The notes beneath the pieces are model-generated. The model was given only the letters and a program-made list of their open reading frames with translations. It did not search any database and was not told the origin of the DNA. This document shows, one piece after another, positions 1 through 7,472 of a stretch of DNA of 13,686 nt (its first letter is position 1; the number at the start of each line of letters is the position of its first letter). The position numbers and the translations under genes are program-made. Origin of the DNA: JANRLJ01 sp034437895. GTDB lineage: Bacteria; Chloroflexota; Anaerolineae; Aggregatilineales; Phototrophicaceae. The stretch lies in assembly GCA_034437895.1 (NCBI GenBank), contig DAOTTO010000386.1:1-13686 (forward strand). Reading direction: 5' to 3'.

Positions 1-1337
1 CGCTGGAAGTTGTCGTCGGGTATGACACACGATTTCTCTCAGATCGTTTCGCCAGTGAGGTCGCTTGTGTTTTGGCGGCAAATGGAATTATCGCTTGGCT
101 GACACGCACGGATGCGCCAACGCCTGCGATTTCTTATAACGTCAAAGCGAAAAATGCAGACGCAGGCATTATCATCACCGCCAGCCATAATCCGCCCCGC
201 TACAATGGCTTTAAACTCAAAGCGAATTACGGCGGGTCAGCGACGGCGGAACAATGCGCGTTGGTGGAGCAGGAACTTGCCCGTATGGAACGCGACGGCG
301 AGCATCCCCACATCATGAATTATGATGAGGCGATTCAAAAGGACTTGATTCGGCGCTTTGATCCTTCGTGGGTGTACTATCAGCACCTCTCGGAAATTAT
401 TGATCTGGATAAAATTTCTAGGGCTGAACTGAATATTGTGGCGGATGCCATGTGGGGGTCAGGGCGCGGTGCATTCCCCGGCATCCTCTCCCGCACGCGC
501 AGCCACATCACCGAAATCCGTGCGGTGTTGAATCCGGGTTTTGGCGGCATTCACCCTGAACCTATTTTGCGCTATCTCAATGATTTGGTGGCGGCGGTGC
601 AGCGGGTGCAGGCTGATGTTGGCCTCGCCACCGATGGGGATGCGGATCGAATTGGCGCGATTGATGGGATGGGCAACTTTATTGATCCGCATCATATTTT
701 TGCCCTAACCCTGCGCCATTTAGTCGAAAACAAAAATCAACGTGGCGATATCGTGAAAACGGTTTCGACGACATTGATGATTGATGCTCTGGCACAAAAA
801 TATGGCCTAAAATTGCACGAAACACCAGTAGGTTTTAACTATATCGCAGATTTGATGATGAACAATGATGTGCTGATCGGCGGCGAAGAAAGCGGCGGAA
901 TCAGCATCCGAGGTCACATCCCAGAAGGGGATGGTATCTTAATGGGGTTGATGCTGCTGGAAATTATGGCGTATGCCGATGCGCCTCTGCATGAAATTGT
1001 GGCGGATTTACAGAAACAGTTTGGCCCGGCGCATTATGCGCGTCTGGATGTGCGTTTGGCTAGGCAAGTGCCGAAAAAACAGATGGTGCAAATGCTCGTG
1101 GATGGCGCTCCTAGCCATATCAATGGCGAGGCCGTTCAAGAGGTCGATACGTTAGACGGCGTAAAATATAAGGTGACGGATGGCGGATGGCTCTTGATTC
1201 GTCCAAGCGGGACGGAGCCAGTGTTACGCATTTATGCCGAAGCACACACGCCACAAGCTGTGAAAGCGATGCTGCAAGTCGGCAGTGCGATGGGCGATAC
1301 GATAATGAGCAGTGCATCCGCCGGGAGTGACACATAG
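1..1337 (+). CDS. Phosphoglucomutase/phosphomannomutase, 5'-truncated
   Basis: Alpha-D-phosphohexomutase, which interconverts hexose 1- and 6-phosphates in the cytoplasm for sugar-nucleotide and polysaccharide synthesis. The reading frame is open from base 3 (LEVVVGYDTRFLSDRFA...), so the gene begins upstream of the window. A TTG at 72 opens the same frame but lies inside conserved sequence and is not the start. All four family signatures remain: the phosphoserine loop TASHNP (Ser codon 183-185), the metal loop DGDADRIG (633 onward), the sugar loop GGEESGG (879-899) and the phosphate loop RPSGTEP (1200-1220). About 444 residues are visible, so only a few dozen N-terminal residues should be missing. 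GEESGG plus the domain-4 RPSGTEP loop fit the COG1109 type. Sequence alone does not decide between glucose, mannose and glucosamine substrates, so no symbol is given. Confidence 0.93.
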   Translation, partial: LEVVVGYDTRFLSDRFASEVACVLAANGIIAWLTRTDAPTPAISYNVKAKNADAGIIITASHNPPRYNGFKLKANYGGSATAEQCALVEQELARMERDGEHPHIMNYDEAIQKDLIRRFDPSWVYYQHLSEIIDLDKISRAELNIVADAMWGSGRGAFPGILSRTRSHITEIRAVLNPGFGGIHPEPILRYLNDLVAAVQRVQADVGLATDGDADRIGAIDGMGNFIDPHHIFALTLRHLVENKNQRGDIVKTVSTTLMIDALAQKYGLKLHETPVGFNYIADLMMNNDVLIGGEESGGISIRGHIPEGDGILMGLMLLEIMAYADAPLHEIVADLQKQFGPAHYARLDVRLARQVPKKQMVQMLVDGAPSHINGEAVQEVDTLDGVKYKVTDGGWLLIRPSGTEPVLRIYAEAHTPQAVKAMLQVGSAMGDTIMSSASAGSDT

Positions 1338-1365
1338 CTCACTCCCATCGGTCACATTATTTTTT
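1323..1365 (+). terminator. Possible terminator hairpin over the phosphomutase stop codon
   Basis: GGGAGTGA (1323-1330) and TCACTCCC (1339-1346) form a perfect 8-bp stem with an 8-base loop that contains the TAG stop (1335-1337). A six-T run lies at 1360-1365. The 13-base gap between stem and T run is long for a classic intrinsic terminator. The position between convergent genes supports a transcription-ending or mRNA-protecting role. Confidence 0.4.
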
Positions 1366-1417
1366 AGATGCGCCTAATTTTCCTATGAGGAAGACTCGAA
1401 ACCTTATAGCCAATACG

Positions 1418-2704
1418 CTATGGCTTTGGTCGCGCAATGCGGTTGAGCAGATCAAACCAGAAGGGTGCGCCTTGTGCAGCGGCAATTGTCGTTACGAGAA
1501 TCCCAACAATTTTTTGCAACCACAAACTCAGCAGAGGAATTTCATAGTCCTCACCAGATTCTGCGGTATTTTCGACGCTGGTGTGATAGAAATTCCACAG
1601 ATTGCGCGGATTTTGAAGCGGGTCAGCCAAGCCTAACATACGGCTTGTCTCAATCATTTCGGGCGTGATTGCGATGGATTCCCAGCCAATCGGCAGTTGC
1701 AATTCAATCAGTTGTTGAACGGTTTCATCAATCGCTTGGGCGCTTTCGATAACGGCGGCAATACTCCCTTCAGTCGAAGTTCCGGGTTCTGGTGTCACTT
1801 CTGGCAAGACTTCTATTGGCGGATTAGCGACCAAAATATTGGCTTGTGCGACCAACTCGCTGCGTAAAATAGGGTCTTCCCATAACGTTCGCGCCAGATG
1901 AAGCGTGTCTACATTAAGGATAATAGCAAGCGTAAGCGATACCGCGAGCGTAATATATTGGATACGCCGCTTAAATTGATCAGTGGCACGGTTCATCCCA
2001 TCGTTAAACCAGCTTTCCAAGCGGGCTTCTGCTTCTTCTAGGGTGCGAGCCGTTGTCAAAATCGTTTCCATTACTTTTTGGAAACTTTGATCGCCAATTT
2101 TGTTCACACCCTCTAACAGAGGCACCAGTTGATCATTCTTGAAGTTGAGCTTATCAAGGGTTTCTTCAACATCTTCTAATCCTTTGAGCAGTTTTGCGCG
2201 TGATTCAGGATCGGCAACCACCGAAAAGGCCGCCCGCAAATCGCGGATGGTTTGCTCAGAAAAACCGGAGCGCAGAACACGAATCAACTCGCGGATTTTG
2301 GATTTTTCATCACTATTGGGGATGTCGTCCGCCCCGTTTTGGAGTTTGTTATACAGAGTGTCTATTTGCGATACCAGCACATCAGAAAGTGCGGCAACAA
2401 ATGTCCTAGGTTCGATGTAAGTTAGTTTGGTTTCCTCGGTATTGGTGATTTGTGCTGCCGCTGTAATGCTTAAATCTATCTCAGGTAGTGTCGTTGTTTT
2501 GACCATATTAATGAGCGGATGCGCCAGCAGCTTAGCCTGAATATCAGGATCGGTAATGAGGTCTTGTAGCCCCTCTTTAAGCTGCTTGGCACGTAAGTTA
2601 AGGATATTGATGATAAAGGCGTTGATCTGTGTTACGAGAATTGCCATGAGACAGAATACGAAGATCAAACCAATCGCAACTTCTATTATGGCGGAGTTAA
2701 ACAT
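1418..2704 (-). CDS. Conserved membrane protein of unknown function
   Basis: A 428-residue protein that I recognise only as a widespread uncharacterised bacterial membrane family. It has an N-terminal hydrophobic segment (about residues 5-32) followed by NLRAKQLKEGL. A long, charged, mostly helical middle region (about 90-245) includes KLLKGLEDVEETLDKL and LESWFNDGMNRATDQFKRR. A second membrane segment follows (about 250-266, ITLAVSLTLAIILNVDT), then a variable acidic/Pro-rich linker (295-315), and a C-terminal segment ending GAPFWFDLLNRI (about 398-424). The ATG start is preceded by AAAGG at an 8-base spacing. It is transcribed divergently from the MFS gene at 2837 and convergently with the phosphomutase. 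The architecture suggests a membrane-anchored scaffold, but no enzymatic motif is visible and no function is assigned. Confidence 0.8.
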   Translation of the reverse strand: MFNSAIIEVAIGLIFVFCLMAILVTQINAFIINILNLRAKQLKEGLQDLITDPDIQAKLLAHPLINMVKTTTLPEIDLSITAAAQITNTEETKLTYIEPRTFVAALSDVLVSQIDTLYNKLQNGADDIPNSDEKSKIRELIRVLRSGFSEQTIRDLRAAFSVVADPESRAKLLKGLEDVEETLDKLNFKNDQLVPLLEGVNKIGDQSFQKVMETILTTARTLEEAEARLESWFNDGMNRATDQFKRRIQYITLAVSLTLAIILNVDTLHLARTLWEDPILRSELVAQANILVANPPIEVLPEVTPEPGTSTEGSIAAVIESAQAIDETVQQLIELQLPIGWESIAITPEMIETSRMLGLADPLQNPRNLWNFYHTSVENTAESGEDYEIPLLSLWLQKIVGILVTTIAAAQGAPFWFDLLNRIARPKP

Positions 2705-2737
2705 AGGTTATGCCTTTTCGCTTTGATGACACATCCT

Positions 2738-2766
2738 ATTGTATGCTGTAGGTAATTTTTGGACAA
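2738..2766 (-). promoter_or_regulatory. Candidate sigma70-type promoter for the membrane protein gene
   Basis: Read on the minus strand, TTGTCC (2761-2766, 4 of 6 to TTGACA) is followed after 17 bases by TACAAT (2738-2743, 5 of 6 to TATAAT). This places transcription start about 25-30 bases before the ATG that ends at 2704. The match is by eye only. Confidence 0.4.
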
Positions 2767-2774
2767 ACAAAAAA

Positions 2775-2817
2775 ACCACTTAGGCGATTGGATATATCCA
2801 AGCTTTAAGCGAGTGGT
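2775..2817. promoter_or_regulatory. Nested palindrome in the MFS gene leader (operator or hairpin)
   Basis: A perfect 14-base palindrome TTGGATATATCCAA (2788-2801) is flanked by a second inverted pair, ACCACT (2775-2780) and AGTGGT (2812-2817). It lies in the divergent intergenic region, 20-60 bases before the preferred GTG start of the MFS gene. Its size and symmetry fit a dimeric repressor site. A leader hairpin is the alternative. No regulator gene adjoins it. Confidence 0.5.
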
Positions 2818-2836
2818 ATCGTTAGATGAGGTTATT

Positions 2837-4162
2837 GTGAAAATTAAACGACGTACCAGCGCGTCGGAGGGTCGAGTGTCATCAACAATTGCAGCACCCA
2901 CTTCGGTGGAAAATTCTAATTTTACGCATTTGGTTGCGGATATTGCTTGGTTTGGTATGGCGCTGGCGGCGACTTCCCGTTTCTTGACGATCTATGCCAT
3001 TCGCGTTGGGGCAACGCCAGAGCAGCTCTCTTTGCTGGCAGCATTGCCAGGTATCGCTTTGTTATTCGCAACTGGATTCTCTGGTTGGTGGCGAAGGCAT
3101 TACAGCACCTCGGTAAAAGCGCTGCTCTGGCCGGGTTTAGGCCAGCGTTTGATGTTTTTACTTCCGGCATTTACGCCATTTTTTCCGTCGCATTGGCAGC
3201 CAATCTGGTTGATTGCGGCGATCACGCTGACGCACATCCCAACGGCGGTTTCCGGCGCGATTTTTGTGACGATGATGGGCGAGGCAGTGAGCCAACCGCG
3301 TATGAATACGCTTTTAAGCCATCGTTCTTTGGCCTTAAATGTAGCAATTGGGTTCGGCGCTTTGGCGTTTGGCATCATGCTGGAGCATTTGCCCTTTCCT
3401 TACAACTATCAATTGATGTTCTTCTTGTCTTTCGTGGTGGCGATTGTCAGTATGTGGCACGTCGGCAGTGTTCGGGTGATTTTCCCTAGTCCCGTGACAA
3501 TACCTGTCGCAAAGGTGAATGAAGTTAAACGCAGCGGCAGCATCTGGTCTTCGACATCGGTCATGCCCGTGATAATCACAGCTTTTTTGACTCATGCGGC
3601 CTTTTTCTCCATCATCAGTATTACGCCGCTGCACATGGTCAAAAACCTAGGCGCAGACGAGGGGTTTATGATGCTGTTTAGCATAGCTGAATTGGGTGCG
3701 GGGGCGCTGGTGGCGACTTTAACGCATCATGTTATCCGGCGGATTGGTACACGGGGACTCATTAGCTTTGCGATGGCAGGGACGGCGCTCTCAGCAGTGA
3801 TTTTTGCAACAGCAACTCGTTTGGAGTTTACGCTGCTGGCAGGCGCGATTTCCGGCGCGTCGTGGACGGCAGCCGCCAGTGTAGGCTTATGGTCACTCTT
3901 TTATGAACGTGTCTCCAAAGAAGAGGCAGATCGTGCATCCGTTGCCCAACAGCAAGCAATCGCACTAGGGATTTTTGTTGGGCCGCTCATCGGTGGTTTG
4001 CTAGAAAGTGTGAACATTAGCTTACCCATTATCCTCCTAATGGGCGCGGCAATCCGGCTGTTTGTAGGGTTCATCATGCGCTGGGATATCGTTAGCCTGA
4101 TTTATCCTCTTGCGACCACAAAACCTTCAAGCGCTTTGGATGGGAGCAGTGGGGGTGAGTGA
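2837..4162 (+). CDS. MFS permease
   Basis: A 441-residue polytopic membrane protein of the major facilitator type. After a short basic N-terminus (KIKRRTSASEG), about 12 hydrophobic segments follow, broken by a central loop near FPSPVTIPVAKVNEVKRSG. The hydrophobic core begins HLVADIAWFGMALAATSRFLTIYAIRVGATPEQLSLLAALPG. The usual loop 2-3 motif GxxxDRxGRR is not recognisable; GFSGWWRRH sits in its place, so this is a divergent member and the substrate is unknown. The frame is also open to a TTG at 2759, but the GTG at 2837 is preferred. GATGAGG lies 5 bases before it, and the longer version would put the palindrome at 2775-2817 inside the coding sequence. The 3' end overlaps the opposite-strand SH3b gene by 36 bases. 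Confidence 0.82.
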   Translation: MKIKRRTSASEGRVSSTIAAPTSVENSNFTHLVADIAWFGMALAATSRFLTIYAIRVGATPEQLSLLAALPGIALLFATGFSGWWRRHYSTSVKALLWPGLGQRLMFLLPAFTPFFPSHWQPIWLIAAITLTHIPTAVSGAIFVTMMGEAVSQPRMNTLLSHRSLALNVAIGFGALAFGIMLEHLPFPYNYQLMFFLSFVVAIVSMWHVGSVRVIFPSPVTIPVAKVNEVKRSGSIWSSTSVMPVIITAFLTHAAFFSIISITPLHMVKNLGADEGFMMLFSIAELGAGALVATLTHHVIRRIGTRGLISFAMAGTALSAVIFATATRLEFTLLAGAISGASWTAAASVGLWSLFYERVSKEEADRASVAQQQAIALGIFVGPLIGGLLESVNISLPIILLMGAAIRLFVGFIMRWDIVSLIYPLATTKPSSALDGSSGGE

Positions 4163-4792
4163 AGGCGTTGGCGTAGGTGTATCGGACACACCCGGATCAC
4201 GAGTCGGCGTTGGCTGTGGGGCCGCCGTGCTTGAAGGAGCAAAGGTTGGCACATCCGTTACCGTAGGCGCGGGGGTGAGGGTGCGTGTCGGCGTTGGCGT
4301 GGGGTCAACAGCTTCAATGATGGTTTGCGACATATAGCCGGTTTCGATGCGGCGGGTGCGTGGGTTAAGATCAACCAGATACCACTCACCATCCGCCTCC
4401 AATGAGATCACACAGACGATCTCCCCTTGTGAGAGCGAATCTAGTATTGCAGCATTCGTACTGGCTTCAGCCCGTACAATCGCGCTGGGTACACTGACTT
4501 CAAAATTGATGCAGGCCGGGATTTCTGTCGCTGTGGGGAGCGCTGTAAATCCAAAATTATCAAACTCCCCCTGCTCTGCCTGTTGTTCGGCTGTTGGCTC
4601 ATTGGTTAAAGCAAGCGCTGTTGCGCCTTCCTCGCTTAACCCACCTACTCTCAAGTAATCACGCACCCCCGACCACAAGTAATAAATCCCAAAGACCACT
4701 GCAATCCCTAACACAAATACCAGCCAGGCTGGAGGGCCGCTGTTGTATTGAGGCCGTTTCGATTGTGTGACGGGTCTTTTGCCCAAGCCCAT
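4127..4792 (-). CDS. SH3b-domain membrane-anchored protein
   Basis: A 221-residue protein. A basic N-terminus (GKRPVTQSKRPQ) precedes one membrane span (about 22-40, AWLVFVLGIAVVFGIYYLW), predicting an N-in, C-out topology. An extracytoplasmic bacterial SH3-like domain (about 97-160) carries the typical pattern VRAEASTNAAILDSLSQGEIVCVI...GEWYLVDL...TGYMSQTII. Cys94 and Cys127 could form a disulfide. The tail (164-221) is low-complexity, rich in Pro and Thr (PTPTPTRT, TPTPTPSLTPT), and resembles wall-spanning or secreted linkers. SH3b domains often bind peptidoglycan or mediate surface interactions; the partner here is unknown. The ATG is preceded by a weak GAGAG about 10 bases upstream. The stop lies inside the 3' end of the convergent MFS gene. 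Confidence 0.8.
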   Translation of the reverse strand: MGLGKRPVTQSKRPQYNSGPPAWLVFVLGIAVVFGIYYLWSGVRDYLRVGGLSEEGATALALTNEPTAEQQAEQGEFDNFGFTALPTATEIPACINFEVSVPSAIVRAEASTNAAILDSLSQGEIVCVISLEADGEWYLVDLNPRTRRIETGYMSQTIIEAVDPTPTPTRTLTPAPTVTDVPTFAPSSTAAPQPTPTRDPGVSDTPTPTPSLTPTAPIQSA

Positions 4793-4934
4793 AAAGTTTA
4801 GCTCTCAATGGTCAGCTTTCAGTGCTTAGTTGATGCAGAGCCGGGTCGCACGATGAAAACGAACAAATCACTTCGGGAAATTTATTTTTACCAGCTTAAA
4901 GGATAGAGAGCAAACAGCATAGGGCAAGCGTAGG

Positions 4935-5345
4935 TTAAATGCCCGATCCTCGATTTCTCCTCAGCAAAGCATTAATTCTTGTTGCCAGTTCTTGTGTGAG
5001 GCTGTCTCGGCTGATAAAGTCATCTGCTCCAGCATCAAGGGCTTGTACAACATCATCTACGCTGCTGGCAGCAGAGACTATAATCACCGGAAGGGTATAG
5101 AGCCGCTCATTTTTGCGAAGTGCTATACACAAGTCATAGCCATTCATATCGGGCATCCGCACGTCCATAATGACCGCATCTGGAAGCTGCTTACTGAGCA
5201 GTTCCAACGCTTTCTTTCCGCTGCTGGCTTGAATAACGGCGTATCCAGCGATATTGAGCAGTCCTTCAACAAGTTCTCGATTGAGCCAGTCGTCATCAAC
5301 AATCAAAATGGTACGGCGAGTGAAAATAGTTGTGTCTTCGTCCAT
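4935..5345 (-). CDS. Stand-alone response-regulator receiver protein
   Basis: A 136-residue protein that is essentially one receiver (CheY-like) domain. From the preferred ATG, the acidic pocket is in ILIVDDD (Asp17-19), the phospho-acceptor is Asp61 in AVIMDVRMPDMNGYDL, and the switch Ser91 is in VIIVSAAS. The usual conserved Lys-Pro after beta-5 is replaced: DDFISRDSL has Arg113-Asp114 where families have K-P. No DNA-binding or enzymatic output domain follows, so it probably acts by protein-protein contact. No histidine kinase lies in the window. A TTG at 5373-5375 (minus strand) gives 10 more residues, but there is no convincing ribosome site before it. The ATG at 5343-5345 also fits the usual receiver N-terminus better. 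It is divergent from the glycosyltransferase gene. Confidence 0.87.
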   Translation of the reverse strand: MDEDTTIFTRRTILIVDDDWLNRELVEGLLNIAGYAVIQASSGKKALELLSKQLPDAVIMDVRMPDMNGYDLCIALRKNERLYTLPVIIVSAASSVDDVVQALDAGADDFISRDSLTQELATRINALLRRNRGSGI

Positions 5346-5365
5346 GTGGGTGCGCCCTATTGAGT

Positions 5366-5394
5366 TTGCCAACAATCTAAACTTAGCGTAGAGT
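5366..5394 (+). promoter_or_regulatory. Candidate promoter for the GT39-like gene
   Basis: TTGCCA (5366-5371, 5 of 6) and TAGAGT (5389-5394, 4 of 6) are separated by 17 bases. They lie in the divergent gap and would give a leader of about 40 bases before the ATG at 5441. Visual match only. Confidence 0.35.
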
Positions 5395-5440
5395 CGCCTC
5401 TGATACCAATTCTAACCCACCTTGGCAGGTAATAGATAAC

Positions 5441-7441
5441 ATGACGACTTCTGACAAGCAAATGCGTGTTGGTCTTATCACGATTGTTTTAAGCATTTCG
5501 GCGATCTGTTTCGCTATCGCCGCACAATACTTTTACACAGTACAGAATCGACAGGATAGCTTAGTCTGGGTGTTAGCAGGGCTGTCTGGGTTGCAATGGC
5601 TGGCAGTGTTGTTTCAAAAAGAAGTGCGCTATGGCCTTGCTCGTGCCGGACAAGTCGAAAATCCGCTGGATGATTTCGATTGGTCGCCGGGTCGGAGGCT
5701 ACTGATTGGCGGCGGGTTGCTCTGGATGGGACTGGTATTTTGGTTGTCGTGGGATGCCGTTTTCGACCCGGCTTTAATCATTTGTTGGGCAGCGGGGATT
5801 GGGTATTGGTGGTTGATTCTCAGCGAAGCAGGGCATCGTGAAATAAAGTTCCCGCGAAATACCATCCCGATCAATGCGGAGTTGATTGCTTTTCTGCTCA
5901 TTTTATTGATCGGCGCGTTCTCCTTATATTTCCGACTGGATGATGCTCCGCATGGGATGATCCCCGACCATGCCGAGAAAATCTTCGATCTGGTTCGCAT
6001 TGAAAAGGGTTACTTGCCCACTTATTTTGGCGCACACAGTGGGCGTGAACCTCTTCATTTTTACCTTACTTACGCTTTTTCCGGCTTATTTGGCTATTCG
6101 TTTCTAAGCCTAAAACTCGCCAGCAGTTTGATTGCACTGTTGATGCTTCCGGCGTTGTATTGGTTGGGACGGCAGATTGATGGACGGCTTACCGGATTGT
6201 TGGCGATGGCATTAGGTTCGGTCAGTGTGTGGCAGTTGATTATGGGACGCAGCGGTTTTCGGGCGGGTGAAGCGGCGCTGGCTGCCACGTTGTTGTTGGC
6301 TGTGTTTTGGGGGGCGTTGCGCTCTGGAAAACGGGGTGATTTTCTGCTGACTGGCTTGATCTTAGGGATAGGCTTATATACATACACCGGTTTTCGTATC
6401 GCGCCGCTGTTGGTGTTAGTCGGTTTTGGGCTGCGCTGGCTGATGACGGAACGTACATCGCGGCAAAGGCTCATCTTTAATTTGGGGGCGTTGGTGGCGC
6501 TGTCTCTGATGGTTTATTTGCCACTGCTGGCTTATTGGGTTCGCTATCCTAATGTATATTGGTATCGCTCACAACAAATGGTCGGCTTACACTGGACGGA
6601 AAATTTACGCCGTTTTGGAGACGCGCTGTTAAGTTCGCTCGGCTTGTTTAATGTTACTTCAGACTCCGTGATGCTCAACGTCGTGCCTTATCGTCCGGCA
6701 GTGGGTGTAGTGAGCGGGGCGCTGCTGCTGCTCGGCTTGGCTTTTTGGCTATGGCGCGTGATGCAAAATCGCCGTTTTACCGAACTTCTGCTGCCTCTAG
6801 CGTTATTTATTTTTGTGCTTCCCTCAGCGCTGGCGATTTCGACTCCTTTAGAACTGCCGAGTGCGCGTCGGGCGACTGTGGCCTTTCCTGTTGTGATGGT
6901 GTTGGGGGCTGTTAGCTTGTCGTTACCTCTACGTGCGATCAGCGCATTCCGACCTCGTTGGATGTTTCAATCAGCAGCGCTCATTTCGGTACTTGCTCTG
7001 CTCACATTCCACACCTTGCAGGATTGGGATGCCTATTTCAACGTTTATACCCCTTATAACAACAATGCCATTTTGGGACCGCCTGCCATCGCCGAACAAA
7101 TTATTCAGTTTGAGCATTTGGGCGGTAGTCGATGGAACGCGTTTGTCTTATTTAGTGGCAACGATGTTTGGATAGACTCGCGCTTGGTGGCGATTTGGCT
7201 GGGTGAGCCGACGCGCTGGTTGGATACAACCAATGTGATCTTTATGACAGACCGTGCCGTTTGTCAACCGATTTTAGACGATGGAACGCCCTTTATGATC
7301 TTCTTGCAAGTGAATTACACGCAGGAATTGGAAGCGCTGCAAGGCTGCTTCCCCGATCATGTCTGGTACAGTTACTACGAGGATGGACAAGAATTGTTTA
7401 AAGTGTTTTATGTACTTCCGCCGCTCAGATCAACTTCTTGA
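5441..7441 (+). CDS. GT39/PMT-like integral membrane glycosyltransferase
   Basis: A 666-residue polytopic protein resembling the dolichyl-phosphate-mannose protein mannosyltransferase/ArnT (GT39, GT-C fold) group, which moves sugar from a polyprenyl-phosphate donor to an acceptor on the outer face of the membrane. Several N-terminal spans precede the signature loop. RLDDAPHGMIPDHAEKI (about 165-181) holds the acidic residues expected near the catalytic site, followed by GREPLHFYLTY (201-211) and repeated spans through about residue 525. The last ~140 residues (from DWDAYFNVYTPYNNN) are mostly soluble and probably extracytoplasmic. Donor and acceptor cannot be read from the sequence. The ATG start lies behind a weak purine stretch (CAGGTAATAGA). 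The TGA stop (7439-7441) is embedded in the -35 box of the next gene's promoter, so no terminator separates it from arsR. Confidence 0.8.
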   Translation: MTTSDKQMRVGLITIVLSISAICFAIAAQYFYTVQNRQDSLVWVLAGLSGLQWLAVLFQKEVRYGLARAGQVENPLDDFDWSPGRRLLIGGGLLWMGLVFWLSWDAVFDPALIICWAAGIGYWWLILSEAGHREIKFPRNTIPINAELIAFLLILLIGAFSLYFRLDDAPHGMIPDHAEKIFDLVRIEKGYLPTYFGAHSGREPLHFYLTYAFSGLFGYSFLSLKLASSLIALLMLPALYWLGRQIDGRLTGLLAMALGSVSVWQLIMGRSGFRAGEAALAATLLLAVFWGALRSGKRGDFLLTGLILGIGLYTYTGFRIAPLLVLVGFGLRWLMTERTSRQRLIFNLGALVALSLMVYLPLLAYWVRYPNVYWYRSQQMVGLHWTENLRRFGDALLSSLGLFNVTSDSVMLNVVPYRPAVGVVSGALLLLGLAFWLWRVMQNRRFTELLLPLALFIFVLPSALAISTPLELPSARRATVAFPVVMVLGAVSLSLPLRAISAFRPRWMFQSAALISVLALLTFHTLQDWDAYFNVYTPYNNNAILGPPAIAEQIIQFEHLGGSRWNAFVLFSGNDVWIDSRLVAIWLGEPTRWLDTTNVIFMTDRAVCQPILDDGTPFMIFLQVNYTQELEALQGCFPDHVWYSYYEDGQELFKVFYVLPPLRSTS

Positions 7442-7465
7442 CATATTGATAAAGATCAATATAAT
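7438..7465 (+). promoter_or_regulatory. arsR promoter (consensus -35 and -10)
   Basis: TTGACA (7438-7443) and TATAAT (7460-7465) both match the sigma70 consensus at all six positions and are 16 bases apart. The ArsR operator fills the spacer. The ATG of arsR begins 8 bases after the -10 box, at the expected transcription start, so the message should have little or no leader. No Shine-Dalgarno sequence is present in AATAAACAGT before the ATG, which agrees with leaderless translation. Confidence 0.8.
7443..7462. promoter_or_regulatory. ArsR operator 1 (arsR autoregulation)
   Basis: Perfect inverted repeat ATATTGAT-aaag-ATCAATAT. It lies between the promoter boxes and overlaps both, so a bound dimer would block RNA polymerase. 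The same 8-base arms recur at 7830-7849. TTGAT/ATCAA half-sites are the style of operator used by ArsR/SmtB repressors. Confidence 0.85.
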
Positions 7466-7472
7466 AAACAGT

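Noticed and set aside
72..74. TTG as the start of the phosphomutase
   Set aside because: The frame is open to base 3 and upstream residues (VVVGYDTRFLSDRFA) are conserved family sequence. The gene is cut by the window edge.
2759..2836. N-terminal extension of the first MFS protein from TTG 2759
   Set aside because: The ribosome site is weak, the extension would include the palindrome, and it adds nothing typical of MFS. GTG 2837 has GATGAGG before it.
4140..4340. G-rich, repeat-like + strand sequence (GGCGTTGGCG variants)
   Set aside because: It is the antisense of the Pro/Thr-rich tail of the SH3b protein, not an independent repeat.
4922..4944. GGGCA/TGCCC hairpin at the end of the response-regulator gene
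   Set aside because: 5-bp stem with a 13-base loop and no T run on the minus strand.
7359..7472. Longer ArsR starting inside the glycosyltransferase gene
   Set aside because: It would overlap 83 bases of the upstream coding sequence, read through the promoter and operator, and exceed the usual ArsR length.
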